Assembly: GCA_023450535.1 (NCBI GenBank)
Contig: JAEXGX010000260.1
Coordinates: forward strand, 1-14,762
Length of the DNA stretch: 14,762 nt
DNA from: Pseudomonadota bacterium
GTDB lineage: Bacteria; Desulfobacterota; Desulfovibrionia; Desulfovibrionales; Desulfovibrionaceae
Reading direction: 5' to 3'
Below are positions 7,796 through 14,474 of the stretch, piece after piece (the stretch's first letter is position 1; every line of letters begins with the position of its first letter). Both the position numbers and the translations under genes were made by a program. The notes under the pieces are model-generated. The model saw only the letters and a list, made by a program, of their open reading frames with translations, searched no databases and was not told the DNA's origin.

Positions 7796-8104
7796 TTACG
7801 CGTTGATGGCGGTAACGGTCAGCGCCGTATAATCCTGACGGTGGCCCTGCGTACGCATGGAGCCCTGGCGACGGCGCTTCTTGAAGACGCGGATCTTTTC
7901 GCCGCGGAAATGTTCGATCACCTTGGCGACGACCTTGGCGCCTTCCACCATGGGAGCACCGATCTTCACGGATTCACCGCCGAGCATGAGCACGCGGTCA
8001 AAGGTGACTTCGTCGCCAGCTTCAACAGCCATGCGATCCACCACGAGTTTATTGCCTTCCTGGACGCGGAACTGCTTCCCGCCCGCTTCAATAATAGCGT
8101 ACAT
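7796..8104 (-). CDS. rplU: 50S ribosomal protein L21
   Basis: Ribosomal large-subunit protein binding 23S rRNA. 102 residues beginning MYAIIEAGGKQFRVQEGNKL and containing the conserved basic stretch FKKRRRQGSMRTQGHRQDYT. The frame stays open upstream to 8338, but the ATG at 8104 is the right start: it gives the normal family length, GGAGGT lies five bases before it, and a promoter maps between it and the upstream in-frame codons. First gene of the rplU-rpmA unit. Confidence 0.98.
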   Translation of the reverse strand: MYAIIEAGGKQFRVQEGNKLVVDRMAVEAGDEVTFDRVLMLGGESVKIGAPMVEGAKVVAKVIEHFRGEKIRVFKKRRRQGSMRTQGHRQDYTALTVTAINA

Positions 8105-8132
8105 TGAGACCTCCGAAGAAAAGGGAAAGAGC

Positions 8133-8161
8133 CTTCTAGCCCTCTTTTCCACGCAAGTCAA
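8133..8161 (-). promoter_or_regulatory. Sigma-70 type promoter for rplU-rpmA
   Basis: On the minus strand, TTGACT (8161-8156), a 17-base spacer, then TAGAAG (8138-8133). The -35 matches 5 of 6 and the -10 matches 4 of 6. Predicted start near 8126 gives a leader of only about 22 bases before the L21 ATG, just enough for the GGAGGT. This supports the short L21 start and leaves no room for a long L21-type autoregulatory leader. Confidence 0.6.
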
Positions 8162-8477
8162 GCCCTGCGCGAGGCATAGAGACACGTTCCCCCGTTGCAT
8201 CATTTCATTGCCTGCCGCCGCCGAATCCGAGGGTAAGGGAATCGTCATTGCGGGTCGCACGCGGCAGGAAAAATCATTAACGGGGTTGCCGCGCATCTGC
8301 ATTTCATACACTGCTTTCTTTCCAAGCTCAAGTGCCAATTGGCGCTTTTCAAGGTGAAATCGCTCTCATATCAAACGGCTCCAGCCAGAACACAGCCTTT
8401 GCAAAACCGATGGACTCCGTTACTCTTTCTCCAGGCAGCTCTTCCGCCTCTCCTTCTTTTTTCAAGGATCGTGCGAT
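8162..8477. other. Spacer between divergent rplU and the sigma-54 regulator gene
   Basis: 316 bases without a convincing gene. The one structure I see is AAGTGCCAATTGGCGCTT (8330-8347), self-complementary apart from one G-U pair around a perfect GCCAATTGGC centre, followed by TTTC. It could be an operator or a small terminator on the + strand. No clear promoter for the regulator at 8478 was found; its ribosome site AAGGA (8465-8469) is nine bases or so before the ATG. Confidence 0.4.
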
Positions 8478-9926
8478 ATGGAACACGCTCGGGATAAAGC
8501 CCGTATTCTGCTTGTGGACGACGAGCAGGAATGGCTCGACATTCTCTCCCTCGCCTTTACCGACGCACACTGGCTGGTAAATACGTCAACTTCAGCAGAA
8601 GAAGCCCGTATAATACTCCGGGAAAACAGCCATGACCTCGTATTGTGCGATATGTCCATGCCCGGTATGAGCGGCATCGAACTGCTCAAACAGCTTCGGG
8701 CCGAGGGGGATGACACGCCGTTTATCATCATGACCGGCGTGGGGAGCATCCGCACCGCAGTGGAAGCCGTGCAATTCGGCGCATACAATTACATCACCAA
8801 GCCCTTCCGTTCGGACGAGCTGGAAGCCTTGGCCCGCCAGGCCCTGGAACACGGACGCATGCACCGGAGCCTCAAGGGCGAAGCCATTCCCGGCCAAGAG
8901 AAAGACCGCACTGACTCCGGTTTTCCCTTTGTGCTCGGAGCCAGTTCCGCATTGAAAAATATCCTCTCCACCCTGCGCAAAGTGGCAGTCTCCAGCGCTC
9001 CGGTGCTCATTGAAGGAGAAACCGGCACAGGCAAGTCCATGCTGGCGCGTCACATCCACGAAACAAGCCCGCGCCGTGCCGCACCCATGCTGACCATCGA
9101 CTGTGGCTCTCTGCCGGAAAATCTGCTGGAAAGCGAACTGTTCGGCCATGTGAAGGGGGCGTTCACCGGCGCGATCACATCCCGCCGGGGCCTGCTGGAA
9201 GAGGCCCAGGGCGGCACGGTGTTTCTTGATGAAATAGGGGAAATTTCACCGGCCATGCAGCTCAAGCTGCTGCATGCCATACAGGAAAAGGAAATACGCC
9301 CGGTCGGCGCCAACCATTCCGTATGTATCGACGTCCGCTTTGTATGCGCCACCAACAAAAATCTCAGACAATGCGTGGAGGAAGGAAGCTTCCGCAAGGA
9401 TCTGTATTATCGCCTCGCAGTCATTCCTGTCACCTTGCCGCCCTTGCGCGAACGCAAGGAAGACCTCATCTTCTTTATCAGCCATTTTGTACGCAAATAC
9501 AACGAAGCATACTCCCGAAATATCACCGGAGTCAGCCCGGCGGCCATGCGTGTGCTCATGGCGCAGCACTGGGACGGCAACATCCGCGAACTGGAAAACG
9601 TCATGCAGCGGGCCGTACTTCTGACCGAAACGGACATCATCACCCCGGCCTCGCTGGGCGCTCTCGCCGCCGGGGAAGATATGCCCGCCTACTCTCCGGT
9701 TCGGGAATCCGTTACGGTAAAACATGCCGACTTGAAAGAGCCGCGCGAAGAACCGCATGCCATTCCTCTCCAGAATGCCGTGCGTGAGGCCGAGCGCAAA
9801 GCCATTGCTCTGGCGCTCACCCTCTCCGACGGCAACCGCAAGGAAGCCGCTCTCCTGCTCGGCATCGGCCGCCGCACTCTGTACCACAAGCTGGAAGAAT
9901 ACGAGATGGAACTGCCGAAGAGGTAG
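8478..9926 (+). CDS. NtrC-family sigma-54-dependent response regulator
   Basis: Phosphorylation-controlled activator of sigma-54 RNA polymerase. 482 residues in three domains. Receiver (about 8-125): acidic pair D14/D15, phospho-acceptor D58 (LCDMSMPGMSG), T86 and K108 (YITKPF). AAA+ domain (about 152-385): Walker A GETGTGKS (180-187), the GAFTGA sigma-54 contact loop (227-232), Walker B GGTVFLDEIG (245-254), and sensor region LYYRLAVIPVTLPPLRER. C-terminal Fis-type HTH (about 435-475: NRKEAALLLGIGRRTLYHKLEEY). All key residues are intact, so it should be active. The nearest kinase is the one at 12475-10388 and the nearest sigma-54 promoter is at 12485, so both are likely partner and target, by inference. 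Another distant target set cannot be excluded. Confidence 0.95.
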   Translation: MEHARDKARILLVDDEQEWLDILSLAFTDAHWLVNTSTSAEEARIILRENSHDLVLCDMSMPGMSGIELLKQLRAEGDDTPFIIMTGVGSIRTAVEAVQFGAYNYITKPFRSDELEALARQALEHGRMHRSLKGEAIPGQEKDRTDSGFPFVLGASSALKNILSTLRKVAVSSAPVLIEGETGTGKSMLARHIHETSPRRAAPMLTIDCGSLPENLLESELFGHVKGAFTGAITSRRGLLEEAQGGTVFLDEIGEISPAMQLKLLHAIQEKEIRPVGANHSVCIDVRFVCATNKNLRQCVEEGSFRKDLYYRLAVIPVTLPPLRERKEDLIFFISHFVRKYNEAYSRNITGVSPAAMRVLMAQHWDGNIRELENVMQRAVLLTETDIITPASLGALAAGEDMPAYSPVRESVTVKHADLKEPREEPHAIPLQNAVREAERKAIALALTLSDGNRKEAALLLGIGRRTLYHKLEEYEMELPKR

Positions 9927-9963
9927 AGGGAGCTCCTTTCAGGAAAATTGCCGAATTGGTATG

Positions 9964-10176
9964 TTATACTCCACTTTGAGCGGGGGCTTGTTTATTAAGG
10001 ACTTCGCTCAATGCTTTCATGATTCCTGCCCATTCAACAAGTTTTTCGCGATCGTCCGGCAGTAATCTGTCTCCAGCTCTTTCCGCTGCTGCGAACACAA
10101 AAGGCAGGAAGTCGGCATCGGTCGTCGCCAGTCGATTCATAATATTTCCAATTTCCTTCGGTGTTGGCCACGACAT
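9964..10176 (-). CDS. Hypothetical protein, 70 residues
   Basis: Small soluble protein of no recognised family, beginning MSWPTPKEIGNIMNRLATTD; predicted mostly helical, with a balanced charge pattern and no signal peptide or membrane segment. Codon use differs from its neighbours, with AGA twice, GGA four times and TTA, which hints at recent acquisition. The ribosome site is weak (GGA far upstream). It lies convergent with the response regulator gene, ending 37 bases after it, and is divergent from an HTH-regulator fragment starting 25 bases away, a layout reminiscent of a phage-like or mobile small-gene pair. Function unknown; it could still be a chance frame. Confidence 0.5.
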   Translation of the reverse strand: MSWPTPKEIGNIMNRLATTDADFLPFVFAAAERAGDRLLPDDREKLVEWAGIMKALSEVLNKQAPAQSGV

Positions 10177-10200
10177 GGCGATTTGAATTTATCCAGCTGT

Positions 10201-10350
10201 GTGAGTATTGCCGCTCTCATGCAGATGGCGGAAGTTCTGAAAGTTGAATCGTGGGAACTCATGCGCCGCATTGACGAAGAGATGAGGCGTGGCCCACAGG
10301 AGCCGGAAAAAATTCAGGGACGGCCGCGCAAAAACGCCGCAGACAAGTAA
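10201..10350 (+). pseudogene. C-terminal remnant of an Xre/Cro-type HTH regulator
   Basis: Hand translation from GTG 10201 (or ATG 10219) to TAA 10350 gives about 49 residues, including SIAALMQMAEVLKVESWELM and then RRIDEEMRRGPQEPEKIQGR, ending in a basic tail. The SIAALMQMAEVLKVESWEL pattern is typical of the last helices of Cro/CI-type HTH domains, where SLxTLxxIAxALGV is followed by a WELL-like helix. The recognition helices that should precede it are absent: the frame upstream (10150-10200) stays open but does not read as HTH. Either the gene lost its 5' half or this is a very short protein. It ends 38 bases before the 3' end of the convergent kinase gene. Confidence 0.45.
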
Positions 10351-10387
10351 ACAATGCGCTTTTCAGGCAGGAGCTCGGCCCCCTCTC

Positions 10388-12475
10388 TCAGCCTGCTCCG
10401 GGTAGTTCCAGCATCATGGTCGCGCCCTTGCCTTCGTCCGATTCCGCCCAGAGCAACCCGCCGTGCCGTTCCGCGATACTGCGGGCGACAAAAAGCCCAA
10501 GCCCGAAGCCCTGGGCGCCCTTGGTGCTGAAAAACACGGTGAATATCCGCTCCAGATTTTCACGGGCGATGCCGGGGCCGCTGTCTTCCACGGCCAGAGT
10601 GATACCTCCGCCGTCTTTTTCCGAACCTCGCCCCCAGATACGGAGCCTGCCCTCATCGCCCATGCTGTCCAGAGCATTCAGCAGCAGGTTCAGCAGCAGT
10701 TGTTCCAGAAGCGCACGGTCGCCGCGCACAGGCAGCGTTTCGGGCAGATCCAGCACAAGTTCCACGTTTTTCAGACGGGGCCGCAAGAAGCCGAGACATT
10801 CCCGCACCAGTTCCGTCATATCCAGAGGAATGTCCTCTTTTTCCCGATCCACCGCCAGATGCAACAACTGACGGGTAATGCCCGAGGCCCGTTCCACATT
10901 GCGCACAATGGTCTCAAGCTGTGGCGAGTCGTTCCGTTTCAGCAGGTAGTCCGCATTTGCCAGAATGATGCCCAACGGATTGTTGATCTCGTGCGCCACG
11001 CCCGCCGCCAGCCGCCCGATGAGGGCAAGGCGTTCTGAGCGCGCCAGCTCGCGCTCCATACTGCGGCGCAGGCTCATGTCCCGCCCGATGCAGCAGGCCA
11101 GAGTCTCCCCTTCCGATACCGCGCGCACGGCGATAAATTCCACAGGCGCAACACGCCCGTCCATTCGTTCGGCCATTCGTTCGGCCATTCGTTCGACCCC
11201 ACGCCCGGCCAGCCGCAGATACAACTCTCGCCATGCCACTCTGCCGGAAAGGGCGTCGGCTACGAGTTCGCGCAATGCCTCTTTGCCATTTCCATCCATA
11301 CGCTCCAGCAGAATATTTGCCGGAATATCTTCCTCATCCACTCTCCCGAAGCTTCGCCTGGCCGCAGTGTTGGCAAAACGGACCAAACCGTTTTTATCCA
11401 CCAGCAGGATCATGTCTGGAGATGCTTCGGTCAGATTGCGGTAACGCTGCTCCGATTCCCGCAGACTGCGCGTCACAGTAATCACTCTGCGCCGCAGGGA
11501 AAAATTCCACAATGCCGCCGCCAGCAGCAGCGCCAGAACCATACACGCACCATAAAAAATATGCCTGCCGTATTTCTCCCATATGCCCGGTTCTCCCAGT
11601 ATGGGCCGCCCCAGCCACTTTTCCCGCAATTTTTCCAGCCCGCCCGCCTCTTCCAGCCGGGTCAGCTCCCCGGTCAGACGCGTCGTCAGCGGAGCGGCAT
11701 CGCTGCGGACGACAATCCCCACCGGTACACGCTTGAGGGAAAGCCCCATCAAAGAAATACCGGGAATGCGCAGTGCCTGCACTATATTCGTGGCAACCTC
11801 GCCCAGAGAGGAAACATGAGCATCAGCCTTTCCGGTCCGCAACAATTCCAAAGCTTCCGGCGTGTTCTTTGCCACAATCACGCGCCCGCCGAAAGCCCTG
11901 ACCGTCCCGGCGTAGGCGGCGTCGGCCCGCACAATGACAATGCTGTGTCCGGCGAAATCCTCTTCCGTGGTGATGTGGATGTCCCGGTTTGCCACCAGAA
12001 TGCGCCGGTTCAGGCTGAAGCTGGTGGGAATCCAGGCCAGACCGCTTTCCTGCCTATCCAGCATGGGAATGCCGCAGGCGTAGTCGATCTCCCCTTTCTC
12101 CAGCATTGCTTCCAGTTCCGGAATGGAGGCTTCCACAAACACGGTCTTCCGCCCCACAGCTTCATTCAGGGTGCGGGCCAGATCCACAGCCAGCCCGGAA
12201 ACCATACCATATCTATTAGTATAGGAAAGCGGCGGACGCTCCCCCTGTATTCCTACCTTGAGCGTATCTTCTGCCGCCGCAGGAGCGGGTATTCCTGCCA
12301 GAAGGGCAAGGCAGACAGCAAGACAGGTAACCACAGCGCACACAGTTGTCCGTGTGCCGAAAACAGCACACGCTTTCACGGCCACTTGCGCCACACCCGG
12401 CACGTCACGGGAAAAGATACGCGGCACACGATTTTGTACGCCATATAATACTCTGAATTTATTTTTCTTATTCAT
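10388..12475 (-). CDS. Membrane sensor histidine kinase with periplasmic SBP_bac_3 domain and PAS domain
   Basis: Two-component sensor, 695 residues from the ATG at 12475 (GGGAAG about five bases upstream; the frame continues to a TTG at 12529). Order: N-terminal export signal with an unusually long leader (hydrophobic 44-61, cleavage likely after PAAA, 68); a bacterial solute-binding family 3 domain (about 70-295, DTLKVGIQGERPPLSY onward); one membrane helix (about 305-328); PAS (about 345-470); HisKA with phospho-accepting H495 in GVAHEINNPLG; and HATPase with N box LLNLLLNALDS, G1 EDSGPGI, F box FTVFFSTKG and G2 GFGLGLFVA. The binding domain faces the periplasm, and such domains in kinases usually bind amino-acid-like or small organic ligands. 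An in-frame GTG near residue 31-33 would give a normal-length signal peptide. It is divergent from the sulfotransferase gene; its partner is probably the NtrC-type regulator nearby. Confidence 0.93.
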   Translation of the reverse strand: MNKKNKFRVLYGVQNRVPRIFSRDVPGVAQVAVKACAVFGTRTTVCAVVTCLAVCLALLAGIPAPAAAEDTLKVGIQGERPPLSYTNRYGMVSGLAVDLARTLNEAVGRKTVFVEASIPELEAMLEKGEIDYACGIPMLDRQESGLAWIPTSFSLNRRILVANRDIHITTEEDFAGHSIVIVRADAAYAGTVRAFGGRVIVAKNTPEALELLRTGKADAHVSSLGEVATNIVQALRIPGISLMGLSLKRVPVGIVVRSDAAPLTTRLTGELTRLEEAGGLEKLREKWLGRPILGEPGIWEKYGRHIFYGACMVLALLLAAALWNFSLRRRVITVTRSLRESEQRYRNLTEASPDMILLVDKNGLVRFANTAARRSFGRVDEEDIPANILLERMDGNGKEALRELVADALSGRVAWRELYLRLAGRGVERMAERMAERMDGRVAPVEFIAVRAVSEGETLACCIGRDMSLRRSMERELARSERLALIGRLAAGVAHEINNPLGIILANADYLLKRNDSPQLETIVRNVERASGITRQLLHLAVDREKEDIPLDMTELVRECLGFLRPRLKNVELVLDLPETLPVRGDRALLEQLLLNLLLNALDSMGDEGRLRIWGRGSEKDGGGITLAVEDSGPGIARENLERIFTVFFSTKGAQGFGLGLFVARSIAERHGGLLWAESDEGKGATMMLELPGAG
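11161..11196. repeat. Three tandem copies of a 12-bp unit inside the kinase gene
   Basis: CCATTCGTTCGG is repeated three times head to tail; the third copy differs at its last base. Unit length is a multiple of three, so it adds the four residues ERMA per copy, giving ERMAERMAERMD in the PAS region. Copy-number change would lengthen or shorten the PAS region without shifting the frame. Confidence 0.9.
12338..12357. promoter_or_regulatory. Candidate upstream activator site for the sigma-54 promoter
   Basis: GCACAC (12338-12343) and GTGTGC (12352-12357) form a perfect inverted repeat with an 8-base spacer, centred about 165 bases upstream of the predicted sigma-54 start. Two further GCACAC half sites occur at 12367 and 12425, at offsets of 29 and 87 bases. 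Sites for NtrC-type Fis-HTH dimers usually have this dyad form and distance. They lie within the first codons of the divergent kinase gene, so chance or coding constraint cannot be excluded. Confidence 0.35.
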
Positions 12476-12484
12476 ACCTGCTTC

Positions 12485-12501
12485 CCGGCACGCATATTGC
12501 T
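12485..12501 (+). promoter_or_regulatory. Sigma-54 (-24/-12) promoter for the arylsulfotransferase gene
   Basis: CCGGCACGCATATTGCT. The invariant GG (12487-12488) and GC (12499-12500) are exactly 10 bases apart. Against the consensus YTGGCACGRNNNTTGCW only two specified positions differ. Predicted transcription start is near 12512, leaving a 77-base leader before the ATG at 12589. It overlaps the ribosome binding region of the divergent kinase gene. An NtrC-type activator gene lies 2.5 kb away in the same block. Confidence 0.8.
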
Positions 12502-12522
12502 CTTTATTTCTCGTAAAGGAGC

Positions 12523-12545
12523 TGCGCAATAAGTGCCCCTGCGCA
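12523..12545. repeat. Paired TGCGCA palindromes in the sulfotransferase leader
   Basis: TGCGCA, itself palindromic, occurs at 12523-12528 and again at 12540-12545, 17 bases apart, at about +12 and +29 of the predicted sigma-54 transcript. It may fold as a 6-bp hairpin in the leader RNA or serve as an operator for either divergent gene. Weak evidence. Confidence 0.3.
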
Positions 12546-12588
12546 GTCTTTATGTCCCTCTTTCGCTATGTTCAACAAGGAGACTACC

Positions 12589-13878
12589 ATGAACGCCTGG
12601 AAAATCGCTCTCGCGGCCTGCGGCGTCGCGGCCCTGCTATCCGGCCCGGCCTGGGCCCGCCCCACCGTCTACCCCACCGGCACCACCATCTTCCAGCCGG
12701 AAAAGGCCATGCCGGACGTATTCATCATGGCCGTACATCCCAATAAGGTGAGCATCATCGACCGTAACGGCAATGAATACAATTCCTGGGCCGTTCCCGC
12801 CAACTACCAGAACCTGCGCGCCCGGCTGGATAAAAACGGCAATCTTATGTTGGCCGGAACAGTCATGGACATGAGTTCCTCTGCCGCCCTGACCGAAGAA
12901 CATCCCACCTATATTGCGGAATACGACTGGAATGGCAAAAAACTCTGGGAACACAAGGTGCCCAAGGGGCTGGACTGGCACAACGATGTAAATAAACTGA
13001 AAAACGGCAATATCATCTATACCGCATATACAACCATTCCTGAGGAGTACCAGAAACAAATCAAGGACGTGGAATTGCCCTGGGGCACATTCAAGCGTAG
13101 CGGCGTGAACATGCGCGGCGACATTTTGCGTGAGGTGAATCCGAAGACGGACGAAGTGGTATGGGAATGGAAAACCTGGGAACATCTCGATCTCAACAAA
13201 TTTTCCCCTGTCTGTCCCAATTCGGACTGGACACATATGAACAGCATTCAGGAACTGCCGGAAAACAAGTGGTTTGACAATGGGGACAAACGTTTCACCC
13301 CGGGCAACCTGCTGATCAACCCGCGCAACCTTGATGAATTCTACATTATCGACAAGGCCAGCGGCAAGGTGGTATGGGCGGGCAACCATTCCTACAAGAC
13401 CGGCCTGGCCCATTGTCATGAACCCCAGATGGTCGAAAAAGGCAAGCCCGGCGCGGGCAATATCATCTTTTTCGACAACGGACTGTTCGCCAAGGATCGT
13501 AATCGCGTAGGCCAAACACTGCTGGGTGAACTCAATCCCGTCACCGGCGAGCTGGAATGGCAGTATGAAAGCCAGGGCTATTCCAACATGCACTTTTTCA
13601 GCAAGACCATGGGCTCGGAAGAGCGCCTGCCCAATGGCAACACCTTCATTTCCGAAGACAATGCCGGCCGTCTCTTTGAAGTGACGCGCGACCTGAAGCA
13701 CCCTGAGGGCGGCGAAATCGTGTGGGAATACATGATGCCCACCTACAGCCAGCGCAGCCGCATCTTCACAGCGGATTACTGCCCCCAGCTCAAAGCCATC
13801 AAGCGTGTGACCGAACCCTTCGCGGTCACTCCCCCGGCTAATGCAGACTTCCACATCGCCCCCACCATCAAGAAGTAA
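12589..13878 (+). CDS. Secreted arylsulfotransferase-like (ASST family) beta-propeller protein
   Basis: Probably a periplasmic PAPS-independent sulfuryl transferase that moves sulfate between phenolic compounds through a histidine intermediate. 429 residues; the ATG at 12589 has AAGGAG six bases upstream, and an earlier in-frame ATG at 12568 lacks this. Signal peptide cleaved after AWA (about residue 23). The mature start RPTVYPTGTTIF resembles ASST proteins. Propeller blades are marked by repeated GxxxW strands (GKKLWEH, DEVVWEW, GKVVWAG, GELEWQY, GEIVWEY), each followed by a His-bearing loop and often NGN: H131 (DWHND), H216 (DWTHMN), H275/H277 (LAHCHEP), H335 (SNMHFF, then RLPNGNTFI). The His-per-blade pattern matches the active-site ring of the E. 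coli enzyme. It is much shorter than that enzyme (about 600 residues), so an N-terminal domain is probably missing. Mature cysteines are C209, C276 and C398. Sulfotransferase chemistry is inferred; a related propeller function is possible. Confidence 0.85.
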   Translation: MNAWKIALAACGVAALLSGPAWARPTVYPTGTTIFQPEKAMPDVFIMAVHPNKVSIIDRNGNEYNSWAVPANYQNLRARLDKNGNLMLAGTVMDMSSSAALTEEHPTYIAEYDWNGKKLWEHKVPKGLDWHNDVNKLKNGNIIYTAYTTIPEEYQKQIKDVELPWGTFKRSGVNMRGDILREVNPKTDEVVWEWKTWEHLDLNKFSPVCPNSDWTHMNSIQELPENKWFDNGDKRFTPGNLLINPRNLDEFYIIDKASGKVVWAGNHSYKTGLAHCHEPQMVEKGKPGAGNIIFFDNGLFAKDRNRVGQTLLGELNPVTGELEWQYESQGYSNMHFFSKTMGSEERLPNGNTFISEDNAGRLFEVTRDLKHPEGGEIVWEYMMPTYSQRSRIFTADYCPQLKAIKRVTEPFAVTPPANADFHIAPTIKK

Positions 13879-13892
13879 CAACCTCACAAACA

Positions 13893-13921
13893 GGGCCGGA
13901 TGCTCACGGCGCATCCGGCCC
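13893..13921 (+). terminator. Strong hairpin between the sulfotransferase gene and the small secreted-protein gene
   Basis: GGGCCGGATGC (13893-13903) and GCATCCGGCCC (13911-13921) make a perfect 11-bp stem with a 7-base loop, 15 bases after the stop codon and just before the next ribosome site. No U tract follows, so I read it as an mRNA 3'-end stabiliser or partial attenuator that sets the ratio of the two proteins, not a full terminator. Confidence 0.5.
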
Positions 13922-13937
13922 CGGCGGAGTCATCATT

Positions 13938-14450
13938 ATGAATACGATAAAAAAACTGACGCGGCGCGCACTGCTTTTCACGGTATGTGCGGCGGCATGT
14001 GCGGCCCTGTGCGCTCCTGCTCCGGCCCGCGCCGCTGAAACTCTTTCCGCAGGGTCGAGCGCCGCGTATGTTGTTGCCTCCGACACAGTGTTCAATAGCC
14101 TGACCGGCATGAAAACCTACTGCGAAGACGCGGGGGTGCGCTTTGTCCAGATTAAGGACAAGAGCGAACTGACCAAGGTCGAACGTTTTCTTGTTTTCGG
14201 TTCGCCGGCCGGTGAGGATCTGGCGGGAGAAATCATCCGCGCCAGCCTTGATGAAAAGGAACTGAAAGACGCCAACACTATGGGCAAGGGCGTGCTGACG
14301 GAAAAAAGCGTGGACGGCAAGCCTGCTCTCATTTTCGCCACTGCTTACAGCATCAACAGCTTTGTCAAGGGACACGCGGAAGACTGGAAGGATATCTTTG
14401 AGAACTGGTATTATATCGCGCGGAGCATCACGAGTATTATCGGGTACTAG
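13938..14450 (+). CDS. Small secreted protein of unknown function, downstream of the sulfotransferase
   Basis: 170 residues with a clear Sec signal peptide: basic MNTIKKLTRR, hydrophobic Ala/Cys-rich core, cleavage after ARA (residue 32). The mature part, about 138 residues, has alternating strand/helix character: AAYVVASDTVFNSLTG, ERFLVFGSPAGEDLAGEII, and PALIFATAYSINSFV. The phrase FLVFGSPAGEDLA followed by GKPALIFATA loosely resembles the alpha/beta S-layer or cell-wall-binding type fold, but this is only an impression. A single mature cysteine, C62, is present, so it is not a thioredoxin-like oxidant. GGAG lies about nine bases before the ATG. It starts 59 bases after the sulfotransferase stop and is probably co-transcribed from the sigma-54 promoter. 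I do not recognise the family. Confidence 0.85.
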   Translation: MNTIKKLTRRALLFTVCAAACAALCAPAPARAAETLSAGSSAAYVVASDTVFNSLTGMKTYCEDAGVRFVQIKDKSELTKVERFLVFGSPAGEDLAGEIIRASLDEKELKDANTMGKGVLTEKSVDGKPALIFATAYSINSFVKGHAEDWKDIFENWYYIARSITSIIGY

Positions 14451-14474
14451 CGTATTTCAGAAGAGAAATACGCT
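14449..14474 (+). terminator. Hairpin at the end of the sulfotransferase operon
   Basis: AGCGTATTTC (14449-14458) and GAAATACGCT (14465-14474) form a perfect 10-bp stem with a 6-base loop, starting within the stop codon of the small secreted-protein gene. The following bases (GACGGGG) lack a U tract, so it may be a stability or Rho-linked end. Confidence 0.5.

Noticed and set aside
8105..8338. N-terminal extension of L21 starting at 8338
   Set aside because: L21 normally starts at MYAII. GGAGGT and a promoter both lie directly before 8104, and the extension has no protein character.
12476..12529. Kinase start at the upstream TTG (12529)
   Set aside because: The ATG at 12475 has a good ribosome site at normal spacing, while the TTG region has none and would run through the sigma-54 promoter.
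12589..12660. Lipoprotein signal (LAAC at residues 8-11) in the sulfotransferase
   Set aside because: Only a handful of hydrophobic residues precede the cysteine, and the hydrophobic core continues beyond it to an ordinary AWA cleavage site, so a normal Sec signal fits better.
12637..13914. Long open frame on the - strand opposite the sulfotransferase gene
   Set aside because: Mirror frame of a convincing secreted propeller protein; no ribosome site or family signature.
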